A model generated the notes under the pieces. It saw only the letters and a program-made list of their open reading frames with translations. It was not told where the DNA came from and made no database searches. This document shows positions 1 through 9,768 of a stretch of 64,000 bases of DNA, in pieces. The stretch lies in NCBI RefSeq assembly GCF_003047265.1, contig NZ_PZYY01000002.1, positions 186,001 through 250,000 on the forward strand, given 5' to 3'. The DNA comes from Nocardioides terrigena. GTDB taxonomy: Bacteria > Actinomycetota > Actinomycetes > Propionibacteriales > Nocardioidaceae. Numbering within the stretch: position 1 is the first letter of the stretch; every line of letters starts with the position of its first letter. The translations under genes were made by a program, and so were the position numbers.

Positions 1-1
1 G

Positions 2-1087
2 CGCACCTACTTCCCGGAGGGCTTCACCTCGGCCTTCTCCGTGCCGATCACGTCGGCGGGCATCGCCAGGGTCGCGCTCGACGGCGACCCGGCCGCGGTC
101 GACGAGACCACGAGCCAGCTGATGCTCACCCAGCTGATCTGGACGCTTCGGCAGGAGCCCCGGATCCGCGCCGTCGAGCTCACCATCGGGGACCGCGAGC
201 TCGGCCTGCCGGGCGGGGCCACCCAGGTGGACCTCGACGTCGGGAGCGCCTACGACCCGACCGGCGCGCAGTCCACCGGTGACGTCTTCGGGTTGGTCGA
301 CGGCCGCCTCGTGCGCGGCACCGTGGCCTCGCTGCTCGCCACCACGGGACCCCTGGGCGTCGAGCGGCTCGGCGTCCGCTCCATCGGGGTCAACCTCGAG
401 GGCACCCGGGTCGCCGGCATCTCCGGCGACGGGAGCAGCGTGATCGTCGCACCGGTCGACGACGAGGGTCCCGCCGAGCAGGTGGTCAGCGGCGCCAGCG
501 ACCTGCTGGCGCCCGCGTGGGACTTCGCCGACCGGATGTGGCTGGTCGACCGCGCGGGCGGCCGGGCGCGCGTCCTGGTCGTCAACGGCGCCCAGGTGCG
601 CGCCGTCCAGGTGCCGGGCGTGAGCGGCCGCGACGTCGAGCAGCTCCTCGTCTCGCGCGACGGCAGCCGCCTCGTGGCCGTGGTCTCCGGCAAGGACGGT
701 GACCGGGTGGTCGCCGGCCGGGTCCTGCACGACGAGCGCGGCCGCGTGCTCGGCGCCACCCAGGCCCGCAAGCTCGCCTATGAGCCCGACGCCTCCGGCC
801 AGGTCCGCGACATCACCTGGCGGACGCCGACCGCGGTGTCGGTGCTCTCCGACATCAATGAGGACCTCTCCCAGGTGCGCACGGTGTCCGTCGACGGTGC
901 CCCCGGGGAGATCGTCACGTCCGGCTCCGGCCGCGTCCGGGGCGCGTTCCGCAGCCTGGTCGGGTCTCCCGTCGAGGGTGCCGAGGTCTACGCCGTCGCC
1001 GGCGAGGACGTCATCGACCTCACCGCCCCGTCGCGGCGGCTCGCTGCCCTGCCGTCCGGACTGACCTCGCTGACCTACGTCGGCTGA
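2..1087 (+). CDS. lpqB: Lipoprotein LpqB, C-terminal part (5' truncated by window)
   Basis: This is the last ~361 codons of a protein whose start lies before the window. The visible part opens in what looks like a GerMN (sporulation/germination-type) domain, with conserved stretches FSVPITSAG and LTQLIWTL. It continues into a beta-propeller-like region rich in DG turns (SGDGSSVIVAPVDD, SRDGSRLVAVVSG), which is the LpqB architecture. LpqB is an exported lipoprotein of Actinobacteria that works with the MtrAB two-component system. Here it is followed by comF, hpf and secA, the usual neighbourhood. The lipobox cannot be seen because the N-terminus is missing. Family identification rests on domain order and synteny. 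Confidence 0.85.
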   Translation, partial: RTYFPEGFTSAFSVPITSAGIARVALDGDPAAVDETTSQLMLTQLIWTLRQEPRIRAVELTIGDRELGLPGGATQVDLDVGSAYDPTGAQSTGDVFGLVDGRLVRGTVASLLATTGPLGVERLGVRSIGVNLEGTRVAGISGDGSSVIVAPVDDEGPAEQVVSGASDLLAPAWDFADRMWLVDRAGGRARVLVVNGAQVRAVQVPGVSGRDVEQLLVSRDGSRLVAVVSGKDGDRVVAGRVLHDERGRVLGATQARKLAYEPDASGQVRDITWRTPTAVSVLSDINEDLSQVRTVSVDGAPGEIVTSGSGRVRGAFRSLVGSPVEGAEVYAVAGEDVIDLTAPSRRLAALPSGLTSLTYVG

Positions 1088-1149
1088 GCCCCTCCACAGC
1101 CGGGCGGACGACCCTCGACGCCGGGCCGCCGCGCTGGTGCGATGGACCC

Positions 1150-1905
1150 GTGCGAGACGCGGCCCTGGACCTGCTCCTCGGGAGCAGCTGCGTCGGATGC
1201 GCACGTCCGGGCCGGATGCTGTGCCCGGCGTGCCGTGCCGGGCTGCCGGCCCGGGCCACGGTCAGCTGGCCCAGCCCGGTGCCGCACGGACTGGTGACGC
1301 CGTGGGCGACCGGCCCCTACGCCGACACGCTGAGGGCCCTCGTGGTCGGTCACAAGGACCGCGGGCAGTGGTCGCTCGCCCGGGTGCTCGCCCGTCTGCT
1401 GGCGACGTCCGTGCGCGCCGCGGCCGGCCCGCCCGACGGCTCGCCGCTGGTCCTGGTGCCGGTCCCGTCGCGTCCCGGCTCCAGCCGCCGGCGCGGCTAC
1501 GACCCGACCGGGGCCCTGGTGCGCGGTGCCGCCGGGCTCCTGGTCCGCGAGTCGTACGACGCGCTGCCGGCCGCGCTGCTCGTCTCCCGCGGGGGAGTGC
1601 GGGACCAGGCGGGCCTGACGGCCACGGAGCGGGGCGCCAACCTGGCCGGGTCGATGAGCTGCCCGGCACCCGGCCTGCGGCGCCTCGCCGCGCGGCGTAC
1701 CCGGGCTCGCATCGTCCTCTGCGACGACGTCCTCACGACCGGCGCGACCGCCCGGGAGGCCCAGCGTGCGCTCGCCGCGGTGGGCCTCGCCCCGGTCGCC
1801 GTGGCCGTCGTGGCGGCCACCCGCCGACGCCTCCCCGGGACCGGGACGGTTGGCGTGTCCCATTCGGGACCCCTGTCCCTTGGCCCATCACCGGGGAGGG
1901 GCTAG
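1150..1905 (+). CDS. ComF-family phosphoribosyltransferase-like protein
   Basis: A 251-aa protein with a GTG start. The N-terminus carries a zinc-ribbon-like pair of cysteine motifs (CVGC and CPAC, residues ~15-31). The C-terminus holds a PRPP-binding-type loop, IVLCDDVLTTGATA (~residues 191-204), and a middle motif VPSRPGSSRRRGYD that is conserved in ComF/GntX proteins. ComF proteins belong to the type I PRTase fold and are linked to DNA uptake in competent bacteria, but in Actinobacteria their role is not settled. It lies 62 nt after lpqB in the same direction. The stop codon overlaps a good sigma-70-like -10 box for the next transcript. Confidence 0.85.
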   Translation: MRDAALDLLLGSSCVGCARPGRMLCPACRAGLPARATVSWPSPVPHGLVTPWATGPYADTLRALVVGHKDRGQWSLARVLARLLATSVRAAAGPPDGSPLVLVPVPSRPGSSRRRGYDPTGALVRGAAGLLVRESYDALPAALLVSRGGVRDQAGLTATERGANLAGSMSCPAPGLRRLAARRTRARIVLCDDVLTTGATAREAQRALAAVGLAPVAVAVVAATRRRLPGTGTVGVSHSGPLSLGPSPGRG

Positions 1906-1908
1906 CGT
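1880..1908 (+). promoter_or_regulatory. Candidate sigma-70-type promoter for the hpf leader
   Basis: TTGGCC (1880-1885) and TAGCGT (1903-1908) are separated by exactly 17 nt. The -10 box overlaps the comF stop codon. A start near 1915 would give hpf a leader of about 365 nt. This is read from sequence only and is not experimentally supported. Confidence 0.45.
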
Positions 1909-1914
1909 CTGTAC

Positions 1915-2260
1915 ATGGAGTCCGTCCGGGTCCGTGGTTGCGTCATCCGGACACCTGCGCGCCCGTCAGGGATCGCGCAGCTGCACGGGTGGCAAGCCGA
2001 TGCCAGTCGCAGGCGAAACGGTCCACGTAAGGCTGGAGACAGCCGATCACGGTGCGGCTTAGACGTAAGTCCTGCCTCGCAGCCGTCGTCATATACGACG
2101 GTGGTCGGGAGAGGGCCGGTAGTGACATCCAAGTTGCGGAAGCCCCTGCAGGCGATTGTGGGGACGAAGACCAGGTCGGCCGGGCGGACTCCATCCCACC
2201 TGTCCGAGGACCCGGGCACGCCCGGGCGCCTCACTGCTCGGGTGGGCCGATGAAGTAGTT
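1915..2260 (+). ncRNA. Gene-free structured leader of hpf; candidate raiA-type RNA
   Basis: The 375 nt between comF and hpf hold no convincing protein gene. They contain several helices: GGCA/TGCC around a 6-nt loop (1991-2004), GGCTG-GAGA-CAGCC with a GNRA-type tetraloop (2031-2044), CCGTCGT-CATAT-ACGACGG (2083-2101) and CCCGGGC-AC-GCCCGGG (2211-2226). Local A+T is higher than in flanking genes. A structured RNA called the raiA motif has been described upstream of raiA/hpf genes in Firmicutes and Actinobacteria. Position and helix density fit, but I have no covariance model to confirm it, and the exact ends are guesses. The hpf ribosome-binding site (AGGAGG) follows at about 2269. Confidence 0.42.
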
Positions 2261-2280
2261 CCTGCTACCAGGAGGTTCAC

Positions 2281-2898
2281 ATGGATGTTGTGGTCACCGG
2301 ACGGCACTGCGAGGTGTCGGAGAGGTTTCGTGAGCACGTCTCGGAGAAGCTCGCCAGGCTCGAGAAGCACGACCACCGGATCATGCGAGTACAGGTCGAG
2401 GTGGAGCAGGAACGCAATCCGCGTCAACACGATCGAGCCGTCCGCGTCGAGCTGACCGCCTTCTCCAAGGGGCCCGTGATCCGCGCCGAGGCCGCCGCCG
2501 AGGACAAGATGGGCGCGCTCGACCTCGCCATGGACAAGATGGCCGCCCAGATGCGCCGGGCCGCCGACCGCCGCCGGGTGCACCACGGCCGCCACGCCCC
2601 GGTGTCCGTCGCCCAGGCCCTGGCCGACATGCCGCAGGCGGAGACCACCGACACCGACGACGAGGTCGTCACCGAGCGCCAGGTCGGACCGATCACGGTC
2701 ACCGGTGACGGACCGCTCGTCGTCCGGGAGAAGTCGCACGGTGCGAGCCCGATGACCCTGGACACGGCCCTCTACGAGATGGAGCTCGTGGGCCACGACT
2801 TCTACCTGTTCGTCGACAAGGAGAGCGAGAGGCCCTCCGTCGTCTACCGCCGTCGCGGCTACGACTACGGCGTCATCTCCCTCGACCTGGACCGCTGA
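2281..2898 (+). CDS. hpf: Ribosome hibernation-promoting factor (long HPF/RaiA)
   Basis: A 205-aa protein of the long HPF type. Residues ~1-100 form the RaiA fold that binds the small subunit (starts MDVVVTGRHCEVSERFREHV). After a variable linker comes the C-terminal dimerisation domain (~145-203), with conserved FYLFVDKE and VVYRRRGYDYGVI. Long HPF joins two 70S ribosomes into inactive 100S dimers under stress or in stationary phase. The start is fixed by a strong AGGAGG 8 nt upstream of ATG. The gene directly precedes a response regulator and secA, as in other Actinobacteria. Its long, foldable leader suggests RNA-level control. Confidence 0.93.
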   Translation: MDVVVTGRHCEVSERFREHVSEKLARLEKHDHRIMRVQVEVEQERNPRQHDRAVRVELTAFSKGPVIRAEAAAEDKMGALDLAMDKMAAQMRRAADRRRVHHGRHAPVSVAQALADMPQAETTDTDDEVVTERQVGPITVTGDGPLVVREKSHGASPMTLDTALYEMELVGHDFYLFVDKESERPSVVYRRRGYDYGVISLDLDR

Positions 2899-2904
2899 GC
2901 GATG

Positions 2905-2966
2905 CACTCGTTGCCTCGGTCACGTCGGCTTCTGCAATGATGCGCGTGTGACCGAGGCAACGGGTG
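2905..2966 (+). terminator. Long inverted repeat after hpf that contains the next start codon
   Basis: The arms 2910-2923 (GTTGCCTCGGTCAC) and 2948-2961 (GTGACCGAGGCAAC) are perfect reverse complements. The stem extends outward to 2905/2966 with a single G-T wobble, giving about 19 bp around a 24-nt loop. It begins 6 nt after the hpf stop, so it could act as a terminator. Its right arm starts with the GTG start codon of the response regulator, so it could also mask that start. There is no U-tract, because the arm runs into coding sequence. Confidence 0.6.
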
Positions 2967-3640
2967 TTCCAGGCACCACCCCCCACGAGCCGATCCGCGT
3001 CCTGGTCGTCGACGACCAGGAGCTGTTCCGCCGGGGACTGACCATGCTGCTCGCGCAGGACACCGACATCGAGGTCGTGGGCGAGGCGGACGACGGGATC
3101 GCCGGCACCGACCTGGCGACGACGCTCGCGCCCGACGTCGTGCTGCTCGACGTCCGGATGCCGCGGCGTACCGGCGTGGAGGCCTGCCGGGCCATCAAGG
3201 AGGCCGTGCCGTCGGCCAAGATCATCATGCTCACCGTCTCCGACGAGGAGGGTGACCTCTACGAGACGGTCAAGAACGGCGCCTCCGGCTACCTCCTCAA
3301 GGACTCCTCCATCGAGGAGGTCGCCCAGGCGATCCGGGTCGTCAACGAGGGACAGTCGCTGATCAGCCCGTCGATGGCGGTCAAGCTCATCGACGAGTTC
3401 AAGCAGATGTCCAAGCCCGACAAGCAGCAGAGCACCGCGCTCAAGCTCACCGAGCGCGAGCTCGAGGTGCTGCGCCTCGTCGCCCGCGGCCTCAACAACC
3501 GCGAGGTCGCCAAGGAGCTCTTCATCTCGGAGAACACCGTCAAGAACCACGTCCGCAACATCCTCGAGAAGCTCCAGCTCCACTCGAGGATGGAGGCCGT
3601 GATGTACGCGATGAAGGAAAAGCTTCTCGACCTGCCGTGA
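2948..3640 (+). CDS. LuxR/NarL-family response regulator
   Basis: A 230-aa two-domain regulator. The receiver domain (~residues 16-135) has the acidic pair in VVDDQELF, the phospho-acceptor Asp in VVLLDVRMP and the conserved Lys in GYLLKDSS. The C-terminal GerE/LuxR helix-turn-helix (~165-225) reads LTERELEVLRLVARGLNNRE. No histidine kinase gene is near, so the partner is unknown. The GTG start lies inside a long inverted repeat, and an AATGAT box sits a few nt upstream, so the mRNA may be leaderless. The gene overlaps the following one by 4 bp (GTGA), so the two are co-transcribed. Confidence 0.92.
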   Translation: MTEATGVPGTTPHEPIRVLVVDDQELFRRGLTMLLAQDTDIEVVGEADDGIAGTDLATTLAPDVVLLDVRMPRRTGVEACRAIKEAVPSAKIIMLTVSDEEGDLYETVKNGASGYLLKDSSIEEVAQAIRVVNEGQSLISPSMAVKLIDEFKQMSKPDKQQSTALKLTERELEVLRLVARGLNNREVAKELFISENTVKNHVRNILEKLQLHSRMEAVMYAMKEKLLDLP

Positions 3641-4860
3641 GCGCGGTCGAGCGGATCACCACCCTGCAGGCGCGCCGCATCGCGCTGGCCGCCCAGGGCT
3701 TCACCGACCGCGCGCACGCCGAGCCGACGATGCGCACGCTCGAGCGCACCCTGTCGCGGACGGGGGTCCTGCAGGTCGACTCGGTCAACGTCCTCCAGCG
3801 CGCCCACTACATGCCGCTCTACTCGCGGATGGGCGCCTACGACGTCGACCTGCTGCGCCGTGCCTCCGAGCGCCGCCCGCGGCGGATGGTGGAGTACTGG
3901 GCGCACGTCCAGGCCTTCATGCCCGTCGACCTCTGGCCGGTGATGCAGCACCGGATGGCCGGCTACCGGTCCCAACGGGGCAAGTGGGGCTTCACCGCAG
4001 ACCCGGCCCTCGAGCCCGGGGTGCTCGCGGCGGTCCGCGACCGGGGGCCGGTGACGGCGCGGGACCTGGAGGAGGAGTTCTCGGAGGGACCGCGCACCAA
4101 GGAGCACTGGGGCTGGAACTGGTCGCAGGCACGGAAGGTCCTCGACTACCTCTTCCTGGTCGGCGACGTGGCGATCGCCGGGCGCACCTCCCAGTTCGAG
4201 GTGCTCTACGACCTTCCCGAGCGCGTGCTGCCGGCCGCGGTGCTGGCCGCCCCGACGCCCACCCGGGCCGAGGCGGACGTCGAGCTCGTACGCCGCGCCG
4301 CGCGGTCGCACGGCGTCGCGTCGGTGCGCTGCCTCGCCGACTACTACCGGATGTCCGTCGCTGACACCCGAGCCGCGGTCGAGACGCTCCTCGAGGCCGG
4401 CGAGCTGAGCCCGGTCACCGTCCCGGGCTGGACGCGCGCGGCGTACCTCCACCGCGACGCCCGCCTGCCGCGGAGGGTGGGGGCGCGGGCCCTGCTCTCG
4501 CCCTTCGACCCCGTCGTGTGGGAGCGCTCGCGGGCCGAGACCCTCTTCGGCTTCTCCTACCGGATCGAGATCTACGTCCCGGCGGACAAGCGGGTGCACG
4601 GCTACTACGTGCTGCCCTTCCTGCTCGGGGACCGCATCGTCGCGCGGGTCGACCTCAAGGCCGACCGGGCGACCGGCCGGCTGCTCGTGCAGGGCGCCTT
4701 CGCCGAGCCCGACGCGCCGCCCGACACGCCCGAGGAGCTGGCCGCCGAGCTGGGCCGGCTCGCGGGCTGGCTCGGGCTGGGCGAGGTGGTGGTGGGGGAG
4801 CGCGGCGACCTGGCCCCGTCGCTGGCCGCCGTTGCAGCGGCCGCTGGGTGGCGTGGGTAG
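3637..4860 (+). CDS. YcaQ/AlkZ-like winged-helix DNA glycosylase family protein (HTH_42)
   Basis: A 407-aa member of the winged-helix family that includes Escherichia coli YcaQ (AlkX) and Streptomyces AlkZ, glycosylases that unhook interstrand DNA crosslinks. The N-terminal helical region contains LQVDSVNVLQRAHY (~residues 45-58). The QVD triplet (46-48) corresponds to the Q-x-D form of the catalytic motif as I remember it for the YcaQ branch, against Q-x-Q in AlkZ. The rest has the usual W-rich centre (EHWGWNWSQARKVLDYL) and the FDPVVWERSR block. It starts with GTG overlapping the response regulator stop. Activity is inferred from family. Confidence 0.82.
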   Translation: MSAVERITTLQARRIALAAQGFTDRAHAEPTMRTLERTLSRTGVLQVDSVNVLQRAHYMPLYSRMGAYDVDLLRRASERRPRRMVEYWAHVQAFMPVDLWPVMQHRMAGYRSQRGKWGFTADPALEPGVLAAVRDRGPVTARDLEEEFSEGPRTKEHWGWNWSQARKVLDYLFLVGDVAIAGRTSQFEVLYDLPERVLPAAVLAAPTPTRAEADVELVRRAARSHGVASVRCLADYYRMSVADTRAAVETLLEAGELSPVTVPGWTRAAYLHRDARLPRRVGARALLSPFDPVVWERSRAETLFGFSYRIEIYVPADKRVHGYYVLPFLLGDRIVARVDLKADRATGRLLVQGAFAEPDAPPDTPEELAAELGRLAGWLGLGEVVVGERGDLAPSLAAVAAAAGWRG

Positions 4861-4929
4861 CATGATCGACGGCCATCCGGCCGCCCGTACGTTGCACAAC
4901 TCACTCTCACTCAACGGAGTCGCATCACC

Positions 4930-7776
<2,847 letters not shown>

Positions 7777-7795
7777 TCGCCCCACGCCCCTCCTC

Positions 7796-7828
7796 ACGGC
7801 CGGACCCGCACGCTGCGGGTCCGGCCGT
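7796..7828 (+). terminator. Bidirectional terminator between secA and the Rv3235-like gene
   Basis: The left arm ACGGCCGGACCCGCA (7796-7810), loop CGC and right arm 7814-7828 form a perfect 15-bp G+C-rich stem between two convergent genes. There is no long T-run, which is common for terminators in high-GC Actinobacteria. Confidence 0.8.
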
Positions 7829-7867
7829 GTGCGTGCTGGGGAACGACGTCGGCCCCGTGCGGCCCCG

Positions 7868-8395
7868 TCAGCCGAAGACCAGCGCGACGCACTGCCAGCG
7901 TCCGTCGCGGGCCTCGAAGCGGGCGGCGAGGGCGCGGGAGCGCTGGCCGTGGCGGACCCGGGCCGAGACCTCGAGCGCGTCGGCCGCGACGAGGCTGGTG
8001 CGGACCGAGGCTACGGTGGGACGGATCGCACCGCGTCCACGGCCGGTGGCGGGGGTGGTGCCGGCGGCCGCGGAGACGGTCGCGGCCCGGCGGCCGAGCT
8101 CCTGGTAGAGCCGGTGCTCGGTGTGGCGCAGCAGCTGGCTCAGCGGCCGGTCGCCCATCGCGATCTCCACCGCCGCGCTGAGGTAGCGGTGCACGAACGC
8201 GTCGAGGCGGTGCCGCCGCTCGCCGTCCACGGCGACCAGGTCGAAGCGGGGCGCGTCCAGCCCTCCGTCGACGTCGGGCGGGTCGAGCCGCGGTGTCAGG
8301 TCGAGGGCGAGCGCACCCTGGACACTGGCCACGGGCACGGAGCGGCGGATCGGGATGACCTCGGCGTGGGGCTGGGTCTGCCGGGTGGTGGTCAT
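7868..8395 (-). CDS. Rv3235-family protein (DUF6459-like), function unknown
   Basis: A 175-aa protein. A disordered N-terminus (MTTTRQTQPHAEVIPIRR) precedes a compact domain with the conserved HRLDAFVHRYLSAAVEIAMG and QLLRHTEHRLYQELGRR stretches, ending in DGRWQCVALVFG. This matches the Rv3235 family, found beside secA in Actinobacteria, whose fold recalls a SnoaL/NTF2-like tail. I chose the ATG at 8395 because AGGAGAGG lies 7 nt before it. An ATG overlapping the upstream LysM stop (ATGA at 8446) would add 17 residues and cannot be excluded. It converges on secA. Confidence 0.75.
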   Translation of the reverse strand: MTTTRQTQPHAEVIPIRRSVPVASVQGALALDLTPRLDPPDVDGGLDAPRFDLVAVDGERRHRLDAFVHRYLSAAVEIAMGDRPLSQLLRHTEHRLYQELGRRAATVSAAAGTTPATGRGRGAIRPTVASVRTSLVAADALEVSARVRHGQRSRALAARFEARDGRWQCVALVFG

Positions 8396-8442
8396 GGACG
8401 GTCCTCTCCTGGTGGTGGTGGCGATCGGGCTGGTGCGGGGGC

Positions 8443-9117
8443 TCATCGGACGTCCCCTTCGTCGGTCGGAGGCAGCTGCAGCCGCTGGCCCGGGCGGATG
8501 AGGCCGGGGTCGGCGCCGATCTCGGCGCGGTTGGCGGCGTAGACCTCTCGCCAGGCCCGATCGACCTCGGCTGGTCCCGCGGACCGGGGGAGCCGGGCGG
8601 CGGCCAGGGTCCACAGGGAGTCGCCGCTGCGTACCACGACCTCGTCAGGGGCCGCCACGGGCGCCCGGTGGGCGACAGGAGCCGCTCGGGCGGGAGGAGC
8701 GGCCCCGACCGGGGGTGACGAGCTCGCGGTGGCGCGGTCGGGCAGCGGTAGCCCGACCAGGCGGTCGGTGTCGCCGCCCTGGCCGGCGACCGCGGGGGTC
8801 GCGACCCCCGCGACGACGACGGCCCCGCAGGCGGCGAGCACCAGGCGACGGGTCAGCCCGCGCGCCTCCCGGGGCACTCGACCTCGCACCAGCCCGACCG
8901 CCGTGGCGGTGGTGACCACCCACAGGCGAGCGCCGCAGCCCAGCACGACCGCGGCGCACACGGCCACCAGCAGGTCCTCGAAGCTGCGCTGCCACGTCGC
9001 CGCGTGGGCCAGCGTGGCTGCGGTCCCGCCGGCCAGCCACGCCGTGGCGGCCAGCGCGGCGCTCGCGCCCAGCCACACGACCAGGCACCGGATCCCTGAT
9101 GCGTTCCCCCGAGACAT
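8443..9117 (-). CDS. LysM-domain membrane-anchored protein
   Basis: A 224-aa protein. Two hydrophobic segments near the N-terminus (starting SGIRCLVVWLGASAALAATAW and FEDLLVAVCAAVVLGCG) are followed by a third (LVLAACGAVVVAGVATPAVAG). An Ala/Pro-rich linker then leads to a LysM module (VVRSGDSLWTLAAARL ... RPGQRLQLP, ~residues 165-220), which binds peptidoglycan glycan chains outside the membrane. The start at 9117 is favoured over an upstream ATG at 9150 because that codon overlaps the -10 box of a good promoter. It lies upstream of the Rv3235-like gene in the same direction and probably forms an operon with it. Confidence 0.82.
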   Translation of the reverse strand: MSRGNASGIRCLVVWLGASAALAATAWLAGGTAATLAHAATWQRSFEDLLVAVCAAVVLGCGARLWVVTTATAVGLVRGRVPREARGLTRRLVLAACGAVVVAGVATPAVAGQGGDTDRLVGLPLPDRATASSSPPVGAAPPARAAPVAHRAPVAAPDEVVVRSGDSLWTLAAARLPRSAGPAEVDRAWREVYAANRAEIGADPGLIRPGQRLQLPPTDEGDVR

Positions 9118-9148
9118 CCCGAACCTTTCGTTTGCGTCCGTTTGCATC

Positions 9149-9177
9149 ATTCAAAGAAGTTTTGCGACGGATGTCAA
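9149..9177 (-). promoter_or_regulatory. Promoter of the LysM gene
   Basis: On the minus strand TTGACA (9177-9172) and TTGAAT (9154-9149) are spaced by 17 nt. The -35 is a perfect consensus, which is rare in this window. The predicted start near 9142 leaves a ~25-nt leader with a GAAAGG ribosome-binding site before the ATG at 9117. Confidence 0.6.
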
Positions 9178-9193
9178 CGGGTTGTGCACAGGC

Positions 9194-9199
9194 TAGGGT
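9194..9199 (+). promoter_or_regulatory. TAGGGT -10 box 7 nt before a start codon
   Basis: TAGGGT ends 7 nt before the ATG at 9207. That spacing places transcription start at the A of ATG, so the mRNA is probably leaderless. No Shine-Dalgarno sequence of use is present. Confidence 0.5.
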
Positions 9200-9206
9200 C
9201 GGGGTC

Positions 9207-9737
9207 ATGCGCTGGGACGAGCAGCTCTTCGAGCTCTTCGACGACCTCGAGGGGCAGGCGTCGGCCCTGTACGACGTGGAGCGCGGCGCGGAGCTCGTCG
9301 ACCGCAGCCGCGCGGAGTACCACCACGTCCTCCTGGCCGGGCGGCTGGTGGCGTCCGTGGGGTCGGTCGTGGCCCTGGAGGTGGCCGGCGTGGGCAGGGT
9401 CGAGGGCACGCTGCGGCGTACCGGAGACGGCTGGTGCCTGCTGCGCGGGCACCAGCAGGACTGGATCGTCCGGACGGCGCGCATCCACGTGGTCCACGGG
9501 GCCTCGGAGCGCTCGGTCCCCGAGGTCGCCTGGTCACCCCTGCAGAAGCTCGGCCTGGGGTCGGCGCTGCGACGGCTGGCGGAGTCGCAGGCGCGCTGCC
9601 TGCTGCACCTGGCCGACGGGTCCCAGCACGAGGCGGTCGTGCGCCGGGTGGGTCAGGACTTCGTCGAGGTCGAGCCACCGGCGGGGGCGCGGCTGCTGGT
9701 CGCCTTCGACGGCATCGCGGCGGTCCAGTCGCGCTGA
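9207..9737 (+). CDS. Conserved hypothetical protein
   Basis: A 176-aa protein that I do not recognise. It starts MRWDEQLFELFDDLEGQA, then ELVDRSRAEYHHVLLAGRL, and continues with beta-rich segments with paired valines and glycines (VVALEVAGVGRVEGTLRR, EAVVRRVGQDFVEVEPP) that suggest two small barrel-like halves. No signal peptide or membrane segment is seen. The start is set by the TAGGGT box 7 nt upstream of ATG. It is divergent from the LysM gene and converges on the GH16 gene with only 31 nt between stops. Proteins of this type recur at this locus in related Actinobacteria, as far as I recall. Confidence 0.65.
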   Translation: MRWDEQLFELFDDLEGQASALYDVERGAELVDRSRAEYHHVLLAGRLVASVGSVVALEVAGVGRVEGTLRRTGDGWCLLRGHQQDWIVRTARIHVVHGASERSVPEVAWSPLQKLGLGSALRRLAESQARCLLHLADGSQHEAVVRRVGQDFVEVEPPAGARLLVAFDGIAAVQSR

Positions 9738-9768
9738 GCGCGGACGGAACCGCTCACCCAGGGGACGA

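Noticed and set aside
1915..2253. Short open frames (up to 112 codons) in the comF-hpf gap
   Set aside because: None has a ribosome-binding site plus a family-like product. The region is better explained as a structured leader.
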